From Caprella mutica (Eukaryota > Arthropoda > Malacostraca > Amphipoda > Caprellidae): 64,000 nt of DNA. Positions within the stretch are counted from its first letter, which is position 1, and each line of letters begins with the position of its first letter. The stretch is from positions 1-64,000 of the forward strand of contig CANNZV010001038.1 of assembly GCA_947561585.1 (NCBI GenBank), in the 5' to 3' direction. The translations under genes and the position numbers were made by a program. Shown in pieces: positions 23,474 through 36,974 of this stretch. The notes beneath the pieces were generated by a model, which ran no database searches, was not told where the DNA came from, and worked only from the letters and a program-made list of their open reading frames with translations.

Positions 23474-24962
23474 TATTTATGTAGCTACTTATATAAATAG
23501 ACATATTAAACGCTATTTTGTTTCGCTAAGAGCGATTGGGGTACATGATATAAACTGATTGAAAAAATGCAGAATGTGAAAAATTACCTACCCCTTTTTT
23601 TCTGAATTCCAATTTAAATCATTTATATTGGATTCACTTACATTCACAGTAGTGATATAATATTTAGAGTACAGGTCTCTGAGACTACTATTCCCCAACC
23701 TCCATGTGATTTATTCTGGAATCACTCCCAGTAGATCATTTAAGCAGATGGACTTGCCATCACTGGGGAGCGATTCAGTCTCGGGAAAACCAAGAAGAAA
23801 ACTAGAGTAGATTGAAATTCATACAGTCACTATTATAGAAATAGGAGCTTGAAATAAAACTGAAATAAGGATTAATAGTTTGCATGAATTGACTAATGAT
23901 ACTTCCAGAAATAATGTTATGGTAGATGATTAACTAAGAGTAGATGATTCTCAATAAAAATTTAATGGGTAACCAGAATGTCAAAAAAACAGGAAGACTA
24001 GATCTACGAAAACATATTTTAGGAATTGAAGATGCAGGAAAAGATGAATGATTTTCAAAAACATTTAATTGATTGTATTGTCATTATTTCAACGTAGCAA
24101 AATATAACATTAAATGCATATTACGATTAGTGCAAAATTGGTAATCATTACAGAATCGATAGAGTGTTCATTTTTCAGCGTTAGATAGATGAGGCCTAGA
24201 GACTGATATGTAATTACTGAAAGTACACATTGCAGGCCTCTCTCCTGAATAATTGTGTGTGTAATGTCTCTGTACATGCACATGATGATCATTAATCAAT
24301 TTAGTTGAAAGGAGGAGATGGTACAACGTCTGTTACATTCACTGGATGGAGTGAAACATTGATGATGATGGATTGAGATGATGATGATAACAGGCATGGC
24401 AAGGGTAATTTCGGACAGTTTCTTGAGTTTCAGAAAATGAAGATTGATGTACGGCTTCGCAGACGATCTTGAGGAGATGGTTAGTGATATGTAGTTGATT
24501 ACAAGTTTAAAGAATTGATACAAAATGGTTCATTTACCATTATAAATAAAAGAAAAGTGACTAAACAATTACTACGATAGAATTTTTTTTATAAGTTTCA
24601 TAAGCTGAACTAAAAAGCAATCAGAAAATTATTTTTCTCAACTGAAATAATATTCAGTTTATTTCTAAATATCATAAATAAAGATTAATTATTTTCTTTC
24701 ATGGAACCTTCGTAAATGGCAAATTATATATTTTTAGAAGATGTTAAAACCCGCTGTTAAATAAGAATCCTATCGCGATATTTCTATTCCGTTCTCCAGC
24801 TTAACATATTTTTTGCCGTAGACTTTTCCCCCGTAACATTTTCCATATATCTCTGCTAATAACTTTGACGGTCGTTTGGGTCATTCATTTTTGGCCAAAG
24901 AGAAAAGGAAAAAGATCGTCCGAAAGTCATTCTCAGTTTCCTTTCAAAACAAAACTGCCAGC
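23474..24962. other. No feature seen
   Basis: AT-rich DNA with short open frames (75 codons or fewer) that I do not recognise. Confidence 0.5.
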
Positions 24963-25269
24963 ACCAACAAATTGCCGAACTAACCGGTCGAAATATCGCA
25001 CAGATATCCGGGGAAATAAGTTGTTGGAGAGAATAAATACAGTATTAGAGCAATATTCAGTTGTAACTGAAGGAATAAATCATTCTTTATAAGTACACAC
25101 AATATAGTAATGATAACCAACAAATTGCCGATCTAACCGGCCAAAATATAAGATATCCGGGAAAATATGTTACTGGAGAACCTAATTACAGTATACCAGA
25201 TCAATATTTTGTCTGTTGTAAGTATAAATGAATAAATCCTTTTTGAGAAGAAAACAATAGATTGTAATG
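24963..25269. repeat. 153-bp diverged tandem duplication
   Basis: Units 24963-25115 and 25116-25269 align over their length from ACCAACAAATTGCCGA to GTAATGATAACC, sharing AGATATCCGG, TACAGTAT and AATAAATC. Divergence is roughly a quarter of positions, so the duplication is old compared with the minisatellites. Confidence 0.75.
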
Positions 25270-27911
25270 ATAACCATAAAAATAAATAAATAAAACTAAT
25301 ACAAATGAAGGTTTACCATTTCTAGTAATGTTTCATAATTAATATTGCTACGTCAGAGATTATTATGTTTATATATTTCGTGTTATATTTATAAGCATGA
25401 GGAAAGCAATACGAATATTTTTGCAGCATCTAAGCTACCAAAATTTATATTAAAAAAAGGCTCTACTCTGTTTTGTAACTGAAAAATACATTTTTCAAAA
25501 TACACGATGCCAACAAAGAACGTGTATTTTCCATCTTGCGTATATATATTCTAAATTTTATTATAGTAAGATCTGTTTTCTGTGGGACACCCTGTATAAC
25601 ACTATATTGTGAATAATGTGAATGATATATTCACAGAGATATCTTCCTATCGACTGTAAGATCAAACACCTTGACAATGCGTGTCTGAGTTCACTGCATT
25701 TCTATCCTTTGTTTCTTTTGTTGGAGTGTAGTGTCTAATAGCTTATTGAGATGAAAGACTGCATTGTTATCAAGATGTCAAACGGACTTAGCTATTTTCA
25801 AACACCCTGTGCTCGCTAATAATATATCATACAATATAATAATTAGAGCCCGGATTTCCAGTTCTTATGCTATAAACGCTATTTTGACCATAAAAATAAA
25901 GTTTAATAGCGTTTAGAGCATAAACGCTATTTTGACTATAAAAAGCTAGTATGACTAGAGCTCAAAAGATAAAACTAGTAATTACGGTTTAAATGACTAC
26001 AAAACCTATGATAAGCCATCCTATACATGTGAAATACATTTGTGACAGATAATTATGTTATTGATAAATTAAACATGCAAAAAACATTTAAATCAGTATG
26101 CCATTTCTTTCACTTTTTTTATAGTAATATTCCATAGAAAACGTACGAGCATAATTATAGGTGAATTATGCTGAATTGAAAAATGACTAAATCACCACTC
26201 AATACAGTATAATATTTTTCTTAAATAAATGGAATGGTATATGAAGATATGTCCAATAAAAATATTTATTTATTGTGACCGGTTAATTTCGCTCTTTGCG
26301 TATAGAAGTTACTTTGAGCACAGGCATTTCTGAACGTCATAGTTGACCAAACATGCTTAGAGTGAAACAACCAGAAACTGTTTTGAAGTTGAAAGAAGCT
26401 TTTCAAAATTCAAAATAATTTTAACTGATAAGAGACTAAGTACGACAGCTGAATTGTTTCATTTATTTATTATATTAAGAATTATTGTTACTGTTTTTGC
26501 ATTTGATTTGTGCTGTTCTATTTGAGTTCCGTGGTTATATTTTCATAGTTGGTTGTGACTTGGACGACATAGTTTTTTGGATAAATTTTGTTTAGTTTTC
26601 TTTCATCTTGTTAGTTTCTTGAAAAACTAACGTATAAATTAATAAACATAGGTTTTATTTACTATTTATATTAAACCCATAGTCTTATATATACGATATT
26701 ATAAGTACACAATTGCCATAAATAATAATTAAAAATCAACTATTAGCAAATAAACAAGAATGGCATAGTTACTGTGAAATTTCTTCCAAAAGTTTCTATA
26801 ATGTGGATAAAAGAAAGGAAATGCATCAATTTTAGGACAGACTCAGCTATTATAAGGACTTTTTTTAATGACTTTAAAACTCTTTTTCAGAGCTATAAAA
26901 ACTTGTTTTTGGCGCTATTTTGACTACTTTCGTTGACTAATAATAGATGGTAAATATCAAATTTCAGTTGATATTTCAAACAGCGAACGGCCTTGGCTAT
27001 TTTGAAACACCCTAAGCTCACTAATAGTATCTATTATTACAATATCAAATTTCATGTAATTTCTCACTATTCAGGTCCCATTTTGCACTACTGTATAAAC
27101 TGATCCCTTTCCTATGTTGTTAATTTAAAAGAAATGTCTTTAATGGAATCTTTTTCCCGTTAATCGAGACTGACATCCCTGACTGCAGTATCTAACTACA
27201 GTCCACTTCGCCACCCTCCCTCCCTCCCTATCTCTACATTGGCCACCGAGATTTATCTCCCTCGTAAAATCACTTCAGTTCTATAGGATTTACTGGAGAA
27301 TTGGAAAAGATAAATCTCCTCTCTGCCTTTCTGTGCATTCTTCCATGGCTCGTTGTGTTCTATTCCAATTTATGTGTTAATTGCAGACAGACAGACAAAA
27401 CAAAATTAAATACATTTTGGTTGGGTATAAAATAGTGCTGTTTTTAAATCTTGTCTCTGAGAATAGTGTTTCCGTATAAAAATGAAACTAGATATTTAAT
27501 ATCTTTCTAGACATTTTATAAATGCATAATTGATCATCTGTTTGCAATTTTGCATAAAATGATATTAAATCTTCACACAATAAGAGTAAAATAAATAATC
27601 AATCAATTGATTTAATAACTACTGTAGTAATGATTTCAATGAATAATTTGAGAAACTTAAAAAAAACTTGATTAACATCCCATTAATATTAACACAATAA
27701 TAATTAAAATATTATTATACAGTTTATATCTGAGATTTATGACCAAATCTTATTATTATACATTAGCGTTTCCTTATCTAAAGCATCCAAAGTAGGGATA
27801 TTCATTTGCATTATACCCACAGATTTGTGGGTCTCCTACCATCATTTTTGCGGATATTTTCATCCATTGAATCTGCATGTGACATGGAAAAGGCGTGACT
27901 CCAGCGTGACT
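25270..27911. other. AT-rich DNA with small dispersed repeats
   Basis: A ~70-bp repeat with TTAGCTATTTTCAAACACCC and GCTCGCTAATA at 25785-25850 recurs at about 26988-27055. AAACGCTATTTTGAC occurs at about 25874 and 25926 with an inverted partner between them (AATAGCGTTTAGAGC), making a hairpin. A less AT-rich patch with CCCTCCCTCCCT lies near 27215. No gene was recognised. Confidence 0.5.
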
Positions 27912-28143
27912 CCATATTCAGCCTTATTGACAGTATAGGTGAAGTTAAAGTTCCATATTCAGCCTTATTGACAGTATAGGTGAAGTTCAAGTTCCATATT
28001 CAGCCTTATTGACAGTATAGGTGAAGTTAAAGTTCCATATTCAGCCTTATTGACAGTATAGGTGAAGTTAAAGTTCCATATTCAGCCTTATTGACAGTAT
28101 AGGTGAAGTTAAAGTTCCATATTCAGCCTTATTGACAGTATAG
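27912..28143. repeat. 41-bp minisatellite, ~6 copies
   Basis: Near-perfect units starting CCATATTCAGCCTTATTGAC at 27912, 27953, 27994, 28035, 28076 and 28117 (partial). Confidence 0.95.
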
Positions 28144-29269
28144 GATGGTATGGAGTCTGTTTAAAGAAAATTGTGGTCAGAATAAATATTTTAATTTGAA
28201 CAGGTTAGGAATCATCTACAAAAAATGAAGGAATTTGATATTTTTCAATGGAACGATTCGTTTTAGGTTAGGTTCATAAACAAGTTAATGTGATCAAATT
28301 TGTATTTCCTAATTATATTAAATTGGTTGGGAAACAGATTTTTTATCTGCATACTATTCATAAATCCGATACAATATAACTGTAGAAGTGTTCTCTCCAA
28401 TTATGCGATAATTTTTATCGATAGGTAGGCAATAATGCCCTCATTTCGCCGTCAAAATTGACAGTAATTTGTTGCTCGAAATGGCAAGAGAGTTTCCTTC
28501 AAGTAGCGTAAATATCTCCCGATAATATTTCCTAATATCAAACACTCCAAATCCGATTGGTATTTTCTCCATTGTGTTCTTTTTATCAAGAGGCAACTTG
28601 ATTAGCAAAGATTCTTCTGATGTCTTCCATCTCAGGCTGAGGGGATGGAAGGACATGAATGGGAAGAAGGATACCAATCTATATTGATCTCTGTAAAGAT
28701 GAAACTTTCAATGGAAATATTGTGAGTTCAAAGCAAAAGGAATATCCAGTTTATAGAAATAATATAATGTCCTTTATAAACTAGATATCATTTATAAACT
28801 AGATATGTTGGTAGTATGTATCTCTATACTAGTTCTTACTTATAGGTAGAAGCATTTATGTCTTTCTTTGATATGAACCTCACAAAATGTATGTGACTGA
28901 TGATTCTCGATTTAACTTATATAGTTTAAACTGAATTATTACTTATAATAAATTACTTATAATATAATCACTCTGAATGAATTCAATTCAACATCTATAA
29001 AATCTAAATTATAGAATGTCGAAAAATGAAAATGTTCAAGGTTTCGATAGAACTAGATTCGAAAATCTTCCCAATCCTCTTCCATCAAAGTGGATTCTTT
29101 CCTTCCTTCTTTCTCTTTCTTTCTTCCAATGAAATGGAGAGATGAAGGTAAGATTCACTGTAGATCCCATTGTACTAAATGGTTGTTAAGCTTATTAGCA
29201 ATTTAGGGAGAAATTAAAGGAGGTTAAATGCTATTAGTGATCGCATTTGAAGCTCATGGAGGCAATTAG
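28144..29269. other. No feature seen
   Basis: AT-rich DNA; a pyrimidine tract at 29096-29125 is the only compositional oddity. Confidence 0.5.
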
Positions 29270-29634
29270 GCATCAGCTCAACATTCGTCAGTTCGACCAT
29301 CAGCTCAGCATTCGTCAATTCGAAAATCAGCTCAGCATTTGTCAATTCGAATATCAGCTCAGCATTCGTCAATTCGAACATCAGCTCAGCATTCGTCAAT
29401 TCGAACATCAGCTCAAATTCGTCAGTTCGACCATCAGCTCAGCATTCGTCAATTCGAACATCAGCTCAGCATTCGTCAATTCGAACATCAGCTCAGCATT
29501 CGTCAATTCGAACATCAACTCAGCATTCGTCAATTCGAACATCAACTCAGAATTCGTCAATTCGAACATCAACTCAGCATTCGTCAATTCGAACATCAGC
29601 TCAGCATTAGTCAATTCGAGCATTAGCTGAGCAT
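29270..29634. repeat. 27-bp minisatellite, ~13 copies
   Basis: Units of CAGCTCAGCATTCGTCAATT plus CGAACAT. Being nine codons long it is open in two + frames (HQLSIRQFE and the SSAFVNSNI phase) and two - frames. One short unit at about 29405-29430 shifts the frame in mid-array, which argues against coding. Confidence 0.95.
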
Positions 29635-30198
29635 TATACTAGATTCATCGTTGAAATCATTTATTATGAAATGTCTAAATAATATTCATAAATATTTGTG
29701 GCACCTTGTATTCATTCAGACTAGAATTTTATTGTTTTAAAGATCACTATATTATTTTGCATTAGAATATCTCCTGTCAATTATTGGTCTATTTCAATTT
29801 ATAACTGGCAGCTAATCAAATAAAATCTACGCAGTAAATTGTACGGATTTGATAATTCATTTTTAGGAAATTGGAAAGGGATAGTTGGACTTTTCGTAGC
29901 GGTCTTCCAGCCCAAAAAGTTAGCAATCCAATAAAACTTTTGGCAAAGTCTTCTCCGACATAGACAGACAGAAAATTGGAGATATTTGACGGCCAAATTG
30001 CTACTGTGAAACAAGATGGAAGATGAACAGCATGATGCATAATAAAACGTACAATGTCGAATATAATCTCTATTTCAAATAGCATGTTTTTAATATTTAA
30101 AATGATTAACCATGTATAATCTTAAAATATTCATTTTGTATGTCTCGATCAAGTGTGGGGCACATAGATTAATTGATCTTTCTAATGTGTGTTCTTAA
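29635..30198. other. No feature seen
   Basis: AT-rich DNA; two overlapping - strand frames of 71 and 89 codons resemble nothing I know. Confidence 0.5.
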
Positions 30199-30440
30199 AG
30201 GCCCACGTACACACGTAGGGTTTTTAAATCTTTCAACCAGACTTTTTGCTAAGCTCCTCCTACTTTTTCCACGAGAATATTAGAATATTATTATTTATTT
30301 TAGTTTGTATCCATGATACCTGCAGGTATCTGGATACCAATAATTATATCGGTTTTTCTTATATTCTCGTGGAAAAAGTAGGAGGAGCTTAGCAAAAAAT
30401 CTGGTGGAAAGACTTAAAAACCCTACGTGTGTACGGCCCT
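30199..30440. mobile_element. MITE-2, full copy
   Basis: A near-complete palindrome of ~240 bp. Left arm: GGCCCACGTACACACGTAGGG, then GCTAAGCTCCTCCTACTTTT and CCACGAGAATAT; the right arm is complementary and ends CCCTACGTGTGTACGGCCCT. The centre is GTATCCATGATACCTGCAGG (about 30306-30340), the same palindrome found in MITE-1. Other copies are at 34021 (half) and 38478 (full). Confidence 0.88.
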
Positions 30441-31522
30441 AAGAGGGTCTAAGTGGTAGATATGTAGATCCTTTAACCGATATAAGTAAATCCTTAAAAT
30501 CATAGCTAGGTCTTTTTCTTGAAATGAGGTAAGATATCATTTCTTTTTTGTTTGAATTTTGTACAAAAGAAGATTTTACGAAAATAGTCTTTTTTCTAAA
30601 GTAATCATGAAATATCTACAATATATCACAATATTTTAAGGTAATCCGTTATAGTTTTTGATTTAAATTCTTACTGTATATTAATATTATTGTATATTAA
30701 TTACACCATATATACTAAACATGATTTGTAGATATTGCGCTGTAAAATGTTTCTCCCTCCCATTCAGCAGGGCAGTACATCTCAAATGTAACACAAAGAG
30801 GTCATACCATCGGTCTGCAGAGGAAACTATAACTCTCCCTAATTGTTCCGTAATTCTTAAAAGTGAATAGGGATAAGAAATGCATCTCCGCACAGACAAT
30901 GCAAGAGCATTACTGGATGCTGCTAAAGAAACGGTATAAATCTTACCTTTACATCTATGAACTTTATGCTGCGGGAATTAATATCACAATATAATCGGAT
31001 ACCTTTTCATAAAATTAGTGATTGATGGCGAATTTTTCTCTCTGGTAGAATGGGCAAGATAGTGAATTAACTAAATTTATGGGATAATGTACCTATCAAT
31101 TTACTTCAACTATTGCAAATGCTATAAAACAGACATAATGCCTTTATTTATTATATGATTAATCTTATATAAGCGAATATATTTCCAATTGTTAAGATGT
31201 ATACTGACTGAAAAATCAGTGGTAAAAGAATTTACAAATCTCAATTGAAATAAAATAAATGCTAATTAGGCTCTTCTAAAAATTGCAATTAATAATGGTA
31301 TTAGTACCCTGTATGTAAATTATAGTGAGTGATAGTCGGCATCAGATTGGTGATTATAATCGATCGATAAAATGTTCAATCGTTATCTACCTTGAATTGA
31401 ATACAATATCACTTTTCGTTAGGCATTATTCATGACGATAATCCCTGGAATTTTGATAGTTTACTATCGTTTCTCAGTCGACAATTATAGATAATATGTC
31501 GACTATAAGTTTTCCCGAACTT
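30441..31522. other. No feature seen
   Basis: AT-rich DNA without a recognised gene or repeat. Confidence 0.5.
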
Positions 31523-31711
31523 GGGCGCACTCTGTACTAGCAGATAAACGCAGCGTTTTCAATGCCCAGTATACGGGTAAATCACGGTTAAATGATTGGA
31601 AGGCAAATTTGCGTTCCTACCACCTACCATTCACTTAACAGTGATTAATTGAAGAGGTTCAAGCATGCCTGTAAAAACGCGGCATTTTAACTGCTAGTAT
31701 AGAGTGGGCCT
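31523..31711. mobile_element. Short MITE, GCACTCTGTACTAGCAG ends
   Basis: The left end, GGGCGCACTCTGTACTAGCA then AACGCAGCGTTTT, is complementary to the right end (AAAACGCGGCATTTTAACTG then CTAGTATAGAGTGGGCC). The arms are ~35 bp and about 80% paired. I could not fix a target duplication. Confidence 0.65.
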
Positions 31712-32193
31712 TAGTTAAATAAGATATAGCGTCCATTTGTTCTAAGTTTCAAGTCTCCAGTAGATGCAAGGTTCTCTTCATTCCTTTACGAGACTCATAG
31801 TTTATATCTCAATGTAGCAATAACTCTCTCCTTTTGGTGTGAATATGTCCAGAATATAATTGAAACCATTCGTCAGAGTTACAGCATTAGAACGAGAGTG
31901 TAAACAGTCTGAATTATCATGCAGAGAAAATATCCCAGGCTTGAATTATCCTAGAGAATATATATCTTCTACCGCTCAGAGAGGTACGTTAAGTAACACA
32001 ATAGTAACTCTAGACAACAAAATGTAGTATATAATTGAACATTATAGTAGATTTTGAATATTAAAATTATATTTTAAACATTTAATGTTTCCTACATAAC
32101 CTGTACAGTCATTTGCACAATGAGAAAGAAATGAACACATGTGTATAGTGATAAATAAATCTCTTTCTGTGTATATTTACTACCTTATTTTTT
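31712..32193. other. No feature seen
   Basis: AT-rich DNA. Confidence 0.5.
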
Positions 32194-32417
32194 ACTAGTA
32201 TACGCGTGCTGTCAAAAATGACTGTAAATTTTTTCCCTATATCAATTTTATAGACATTGATGGTACCTAGTTCATTTTATGTAATAATTAATATCCCTAG
32301 CATCGGTTTAAATATGACCCGTAGCAATGATACTGCCATAAATTAGTATTTTTTTTTTTAATATGTATTTTTTAATAAAAATGCGATATAAATACAATGA
32401 TACATGCAGACAGACAC
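32194..32417 (+). mobile_element. Family F copy
   Basis: It starts ACTAGTATACGCGTGCTGTC, contains ATATCAATTTTATAGACATT and GATGGTAC, and ends with a short GACAGACAC tail after an AT-rich stretch. The head and core align with 21283-21400. Confidence 0.6.
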
Positions 32418-34020
32418 GGTTCTTGTCCATTTAACACCAAACGTCCTTTGGGGAGGACATTAGAAAAACATCAAATAATGTATAAACTTATTCCATATAA
32501 TCATATTCTGTGAATTAAATGCGAACAAATGAATGTTCACACAGAGAAAGGATTAGTTGAATCAAATCAAATTTGATTTGTTTGGACTCATATGAATGGG
32601 TTATTTTTGCGCCTACCTACGTGGTGAGTTGCAGGTACTACTTAAAAGTAGTTAAATTGACGTTTTTTCAAACTAAACAGCATGTTTGGGCGATAGCGGG
32701 ATAATTATTATACCGAATAAATTATCCAAAATCCCTGCATGAGACAGACATTCAGAATTGGCTCACATTTGCTCCTTGAATAACATGGCCATGAAATTGA
32801 GATTTAGTTCAAAGTACACAGGCAATTACCTTGACAAGTCTTGGTAGACGAAAGGACTTTGAAGTCGAAGACAAATAGAGAAATGGAGGCGGAGGAAATA
32901 ACTGTGGTGTGAGATATTTGATTGCATAGATAGTGGGATGTTATTGTTAAAGTGACATCAACCTTGTGTACTGTTGCTACTGGGAAGACTGTATATAATT
33001 TATGTTATTTAGATATTGTGAATAAAGAAAGTATGTTAAAAAATGCTAATCCTTATGACATTCAAATAATATTTTTAATAAATCTTCATTTAAAATAATA
33101 TTTACATATATAAATGATCAATTAGAATTTCATAGAAAATTATATATATTAAACAATGTTGTCAGAATTATTAGTTATACAGAGAAGGACGTCAAGAAGC
33201 TACTATATTTTAAATTTATTGTTTATTGTTGAAATTCTGTTTATAAAAAATACAAAAATATAATCCTAATACAATGTTTAAAATATGAAACAGTCTGATT
33301 CTTTAAAAGTCTATCACTGACTTATAGAATCTAAAAGTATAAAATCTACTAAAATTTGTAAACCTATTTTAAAAACACAAAAACTATCTAATAGTATCAA
33401 ACCTATGTAAAATCATAAACCTACTTTAAAACATAAAACCTATCTAATAGTATAAAACATACATGAAGTGATAAGCCTACTTTAACTATAATATATATAT
33501 AACTATTTGATATTTCTTATAATTCTTTAATATTTTTCATAACTGTTTAATATTTTTTGTAATTCTTCAATAATTTTCATAACTGTTCAATATTTTTTGT
33601 AATTCTTTAATATTTTTCATAATTCTTTAATAATTTTTATAAATCAGGTAGTATAAAACAGTACATCTTAATATTACAATTTGTTTATCCTCTTGTATTG
33701 CCTTGGATTAAATATGTATAAAAATCTGAATAATAGAGCAATTGTTTTACCCCTCACCCTCTACGTAAAAGTTCTACGAAATGATGCTATATTATCTAAA
33801 ACCAATTCATCGTGAAAAGTGCAGAGCAAGAGGGCATTTGCCCCTGTCTGTCTGTGTGTGTGTTTTGCACCCAATTTGAGTTCATTTTAGAGATGGATTC
33901 AGGGGAGCATGAAATGAAATCCCCTAAAGTTAGTGCCAGCAAAACCGTGAAAAGAACTATGATTGTTCGGACACATTTGGGATGAATAAGAGAGAGTTAC
34001 AGAAATGTTACGAAGTGTTA
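32418..34020. other. AT-rich DNA with degenerate tandem repeats
   Basis: Two weak arrays: AAACCTA(C/T)TTTAAAA-type units at about 33330-33480, and ~20-bp TTCATAACTGTTTAATATTT-type units at 33510-33645. No gene. Confidence 0.5.
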
Positions 34021-34180
34021 AGAGCCGTACACACGTAGGATTTTTAAGTCTTTCTACCAGACTTTTTGCTAAGCTTCTCCTACTTTTTCCACGAGCATAT
34101 ATAAAAAACGATATAATTATTATTTATTTTAGTTGGTATCCATGATACCTGCAGGTAACATGGATACCAACTGAAATCGT
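34021..34180. mobile_element. MITE-2, left half plus palindrome
   Basis: It matches the left arm of MITE-2 (GCCGTACACACGTAGGATTT onward), then the full central palindrome (34131-34172), after which the right arm is missing. Loss of one arm of a long hairpin is a common deletion outcome. Confidence 0.8.
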
Positions 34181-35760
34181 TACAATACTGGGGCAATGTT
34201 GACTCAACAGTTTTCGTCAAGTTATTCATCCTAATTTTGAAACAGTGCTTGCATGATGTACCTGTCTGAAGCGTATACCAAAATATAAATTCTGCTTCTC
34301 TGGTCATCATTGGCACTGGAAAAGTCGTAGCAATTCTTTAGCTTCATTTGACATCAATGAAGTTTATCTAATACAGTTCGGAACACTCACCCTGATTGAA
34401 ATTTGAAGTTCGCTGTCGAAAGCCAGAGACTGTAATTTGAATGTCACGGAGACATAAATTGAAGACATATGTACGGAAATGGTTAGAGATAGCGATAGAA
34501 TTTACATTCCATCTAATGAATTGAAACCGAAATGTTGTGCTTCCCACACTGAAATTATTGCAGGACAGAAAAAAAGAGAAGTGAATTATCCGGGCGAAGA
34601 TTCTTCATCCTTTTTCTGTGGTTCCACATAAATGAGAGTAATGGCTGAATTAGCATTTGTAATTATTATTCTACACTTTACTCTAATAAACTATCCTTAC
34701 CAGGTATGAGAAGAAGTATGATTGAAGTTTCATTGAACATACGTAAAGTAATAGTAGATTTAAAAAAATTATCTTCTAGCATGTTGTATACAATGTTGAA
34801 CAAATTTTCAAGAGTTATTTCATAGTGCTGTATAATTTATGTTCATAATAATTAGCAAACTGTAATTATTCCTGATTATGTTAGCATACTTATGTTAGGA
34901 AGATTGTTTAATCAATGATGAAATATGAATTAATGAAGACCTCAAGCTTTTCTTATCTGATAACATATCTACAGTGCAGATTATTTTATCTTTATACTCT
35001 AATGAATAGATTCATTTTACAAGCTTATTTGAATTACATGGAATTTAATTTTAATTAAACAGCGTGATTAATCAATGTCTATTCAAACTATTAATTATTT
35101 CACATATTGCTCAATAATAGATCCAAAACAAAGAATGTGAAGAAATATCTTCACGTGATAAGCTGTAGCCATTATTGCTAGCATTGATTTACCTTTAAAT
35201 ACAGCTTTCCGTCATAATAAATTCATAAAGCAGTAGCATTCAAATGAAAGCCTTGGCATGATACAATCATTTAAATGGTGCTGGTAACAATAAAAGACCA
35301 CTTCATGAATTATCTAGTGTGATCGATACAGTTGGATATACTTAGGCTAAAATAAATCCCATTTCTACTGAGAAATTATGATTTCGGATTTTAAATACTG
35401 CTATTTCTCAGTAAAAATTTCGAATGAATGATTAATTTTAACACTGAATACATTATTAAACTGTTATCGACCGGTCGATAATAAATTTTCCGATTATGCA
35501 GTGACTATGACATATAAAATTTAAGAAATAATCTGCTTTGGTAATATCATAGTAGAGTAATCACAATCTACTGAGGAAATTTAGAGGAGCCATTTTCAAC
35601 TGTTATCACTGTTATCATTGTCACCGTAGAGCATTGAACCTCTTTTCTTAGATTGAAATGACAAAAGGAACGAGATGATGAGCATTCAGAGTCTTGATTA
35701 ACTGTCACCTTTGCGAAGAGCATTTCTTCACCTTCTTCACCTTCTCTCTTCCAACTGTAA
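34181..35760. other. No gene; one weak ratchet-like splice motif
   Basis: AT-rich. CTCTAATAAACTATCCTTAC followed by CAG|GTATGA at 34681-34709 looks like a 3' splice site joined to a 5' splice site, but the pyrimidine tract is short. Confidence 0.4.
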
Positions 35761-35880
35761 TTTGGTGCATATTGTAAGAGGGGCCCCCTGGGATGTTTTT
35801 TTTGGTGCATATTATAAGAAGTGCCCCCAGGGATGCTCTATTTGGTGCACATTATAAGAGGGGCCCCCAGGGATTTTTTA
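35761..35880. repeat. 40-bp tandem repeat, 3 copies
   Basis: Three exact-length 40-bp units starting TTTGGTGCATATTATAAGAG and containing GGGGCCCCCAGGGAT; they start at 35761, 35801 and 35841. The units are GC-richer than their surroundings. Confidence 0.93.
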
Positions 35881-36620
35881 TCACCCACATGCTTTCCTTT
35901 TCTCACATTTATTTCATTGTATTTTTTTTCAGGTCATTTCGACAATGAACTTCTTGGTGCAGATCTTACATAAAATGTGTTCGGATTTCTTAAATAGAAT
36001 GAAATTAAAGTTGGGCATTTTACGTCTTTGAATTTGGTTGAAAGTTTTCATCAACGTATATTAATATTAGGAAATGATAAGATATGAAATTATTATAAAT
36101 GTTTGAAGATCTTACATTAAATGTGCACTGGGTTTAAATTTTCATGGAGAACTGCGTGAAGTGAAAGTTGGACATTTCACGTCTCTGAATTTGCTTGATA
36201 GTTTTCTTCGACGTATATTAATATTGGGAAATGATAAGATATTGAAGTTGTTATGATTGATATTGATAGAATATTGGATATATAATGAAAAAATAATATA
36301 TTTAAACGAGATAGTAACAATTTATCTATTACTATCACTCTAAATTTATCGTAGTAATAAAAACCATAAAATTCTAATTATTTTTTTCTTTGGTTTTCAA
36401 ATATTTAATTAGTTTTCCTTAAAACTTAGTTATTAATTGATAATCATTCCAGTATTGCATGATTATTTGAATTGTTTATGAAAGAAAAGCCTGAATTAAG
36501 TCACTAACTACCGAACATTTCCATCTTAGAGGATAAACTCCTCAGTCATCTCATATCAACAAAGTGCTAAAACACTAACTTTGTACAAGCTAAGTCGTAC
36601 ACTTTTGCTAACTTTTCGGG
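35881..36620. other. No gene; internal ~140-bp duplicated motif
   Basis: TTGGGCATTTTACGTC near 36013 and TTGGACATTTCACGTC near 36169, each followed by GAATTTG(G/C)TTGA, TTTTC and an ACGTATATTAATATT word, mark an old duplication. TTTTTTTTCAG at about 35925-35935 resembles a 3' splice site without a partner. Confidence 0.5.
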
Positions 36621-36744
36621 TACAAGGGTGTATCTGACCTTCACTGTACTAACTGCTCAGATACACCCTTGTGTGGAAGTTAGTACAAGGGTGTATCTGA
36701 CCATCCCTGTACTAACTGCTCAGTTACTCCCTTGTGTCCACCAA
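36621..36744. repeat. ~63-bp tandem pair of hairpin-forming units
   Basis: Each unit contains ACAAGGGTGTATCTGACC, then TGTACTAACTGCTCAG and a complementary arm (TCAGATACACCCTTGT in the first unit; diverged in the second). The unit is thus both a tandem repeat and an inverted repeat. Confidence 0.8.
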
Positions 36745-36935
36745 GTTAATAGGTGTTGACAATGCTTTAAAAAGAGAATCAGAATCACTTAATTTACGGG
36801 CGTAGAGTGTACAGTCCTGTACAGTTGTAGAGGCGTGCCAAATTGTTAATAACTGTACATTTACATGTACACTTTTAGGAGTACTTTAAAAAGCTTAGGG
36901 GGGACCGCATAGTTCTGTAGTTACTAATGTAATTC

Positions 36936-36974
36936 AATTAGTTATAGTCTACTGTAGGTAGACTATAACTAATT
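36936..36974. repeat. Perfect 17-bp-arm palindrome
   Basis: AATTAGTTATAGTCTAC, a TGTAG loop, then the exact complement. It is followed by further CTACTGTAGGTATTATT repeats to about 37015. Confidence 0.9.

Noticed and set aside
29799..30085. Overlapping - strand frames of 71 and 89 codons
   Set aside because: No recognisable domain, two frames open over the same bases, and no splice context.
35920..35945. Exon start after TTTTTTTTCAG
   Set aside because: A good acceptor-like tract, but it is followed by GTCATT (not a donor) and no open frame or donor lies within a plausible exon length.
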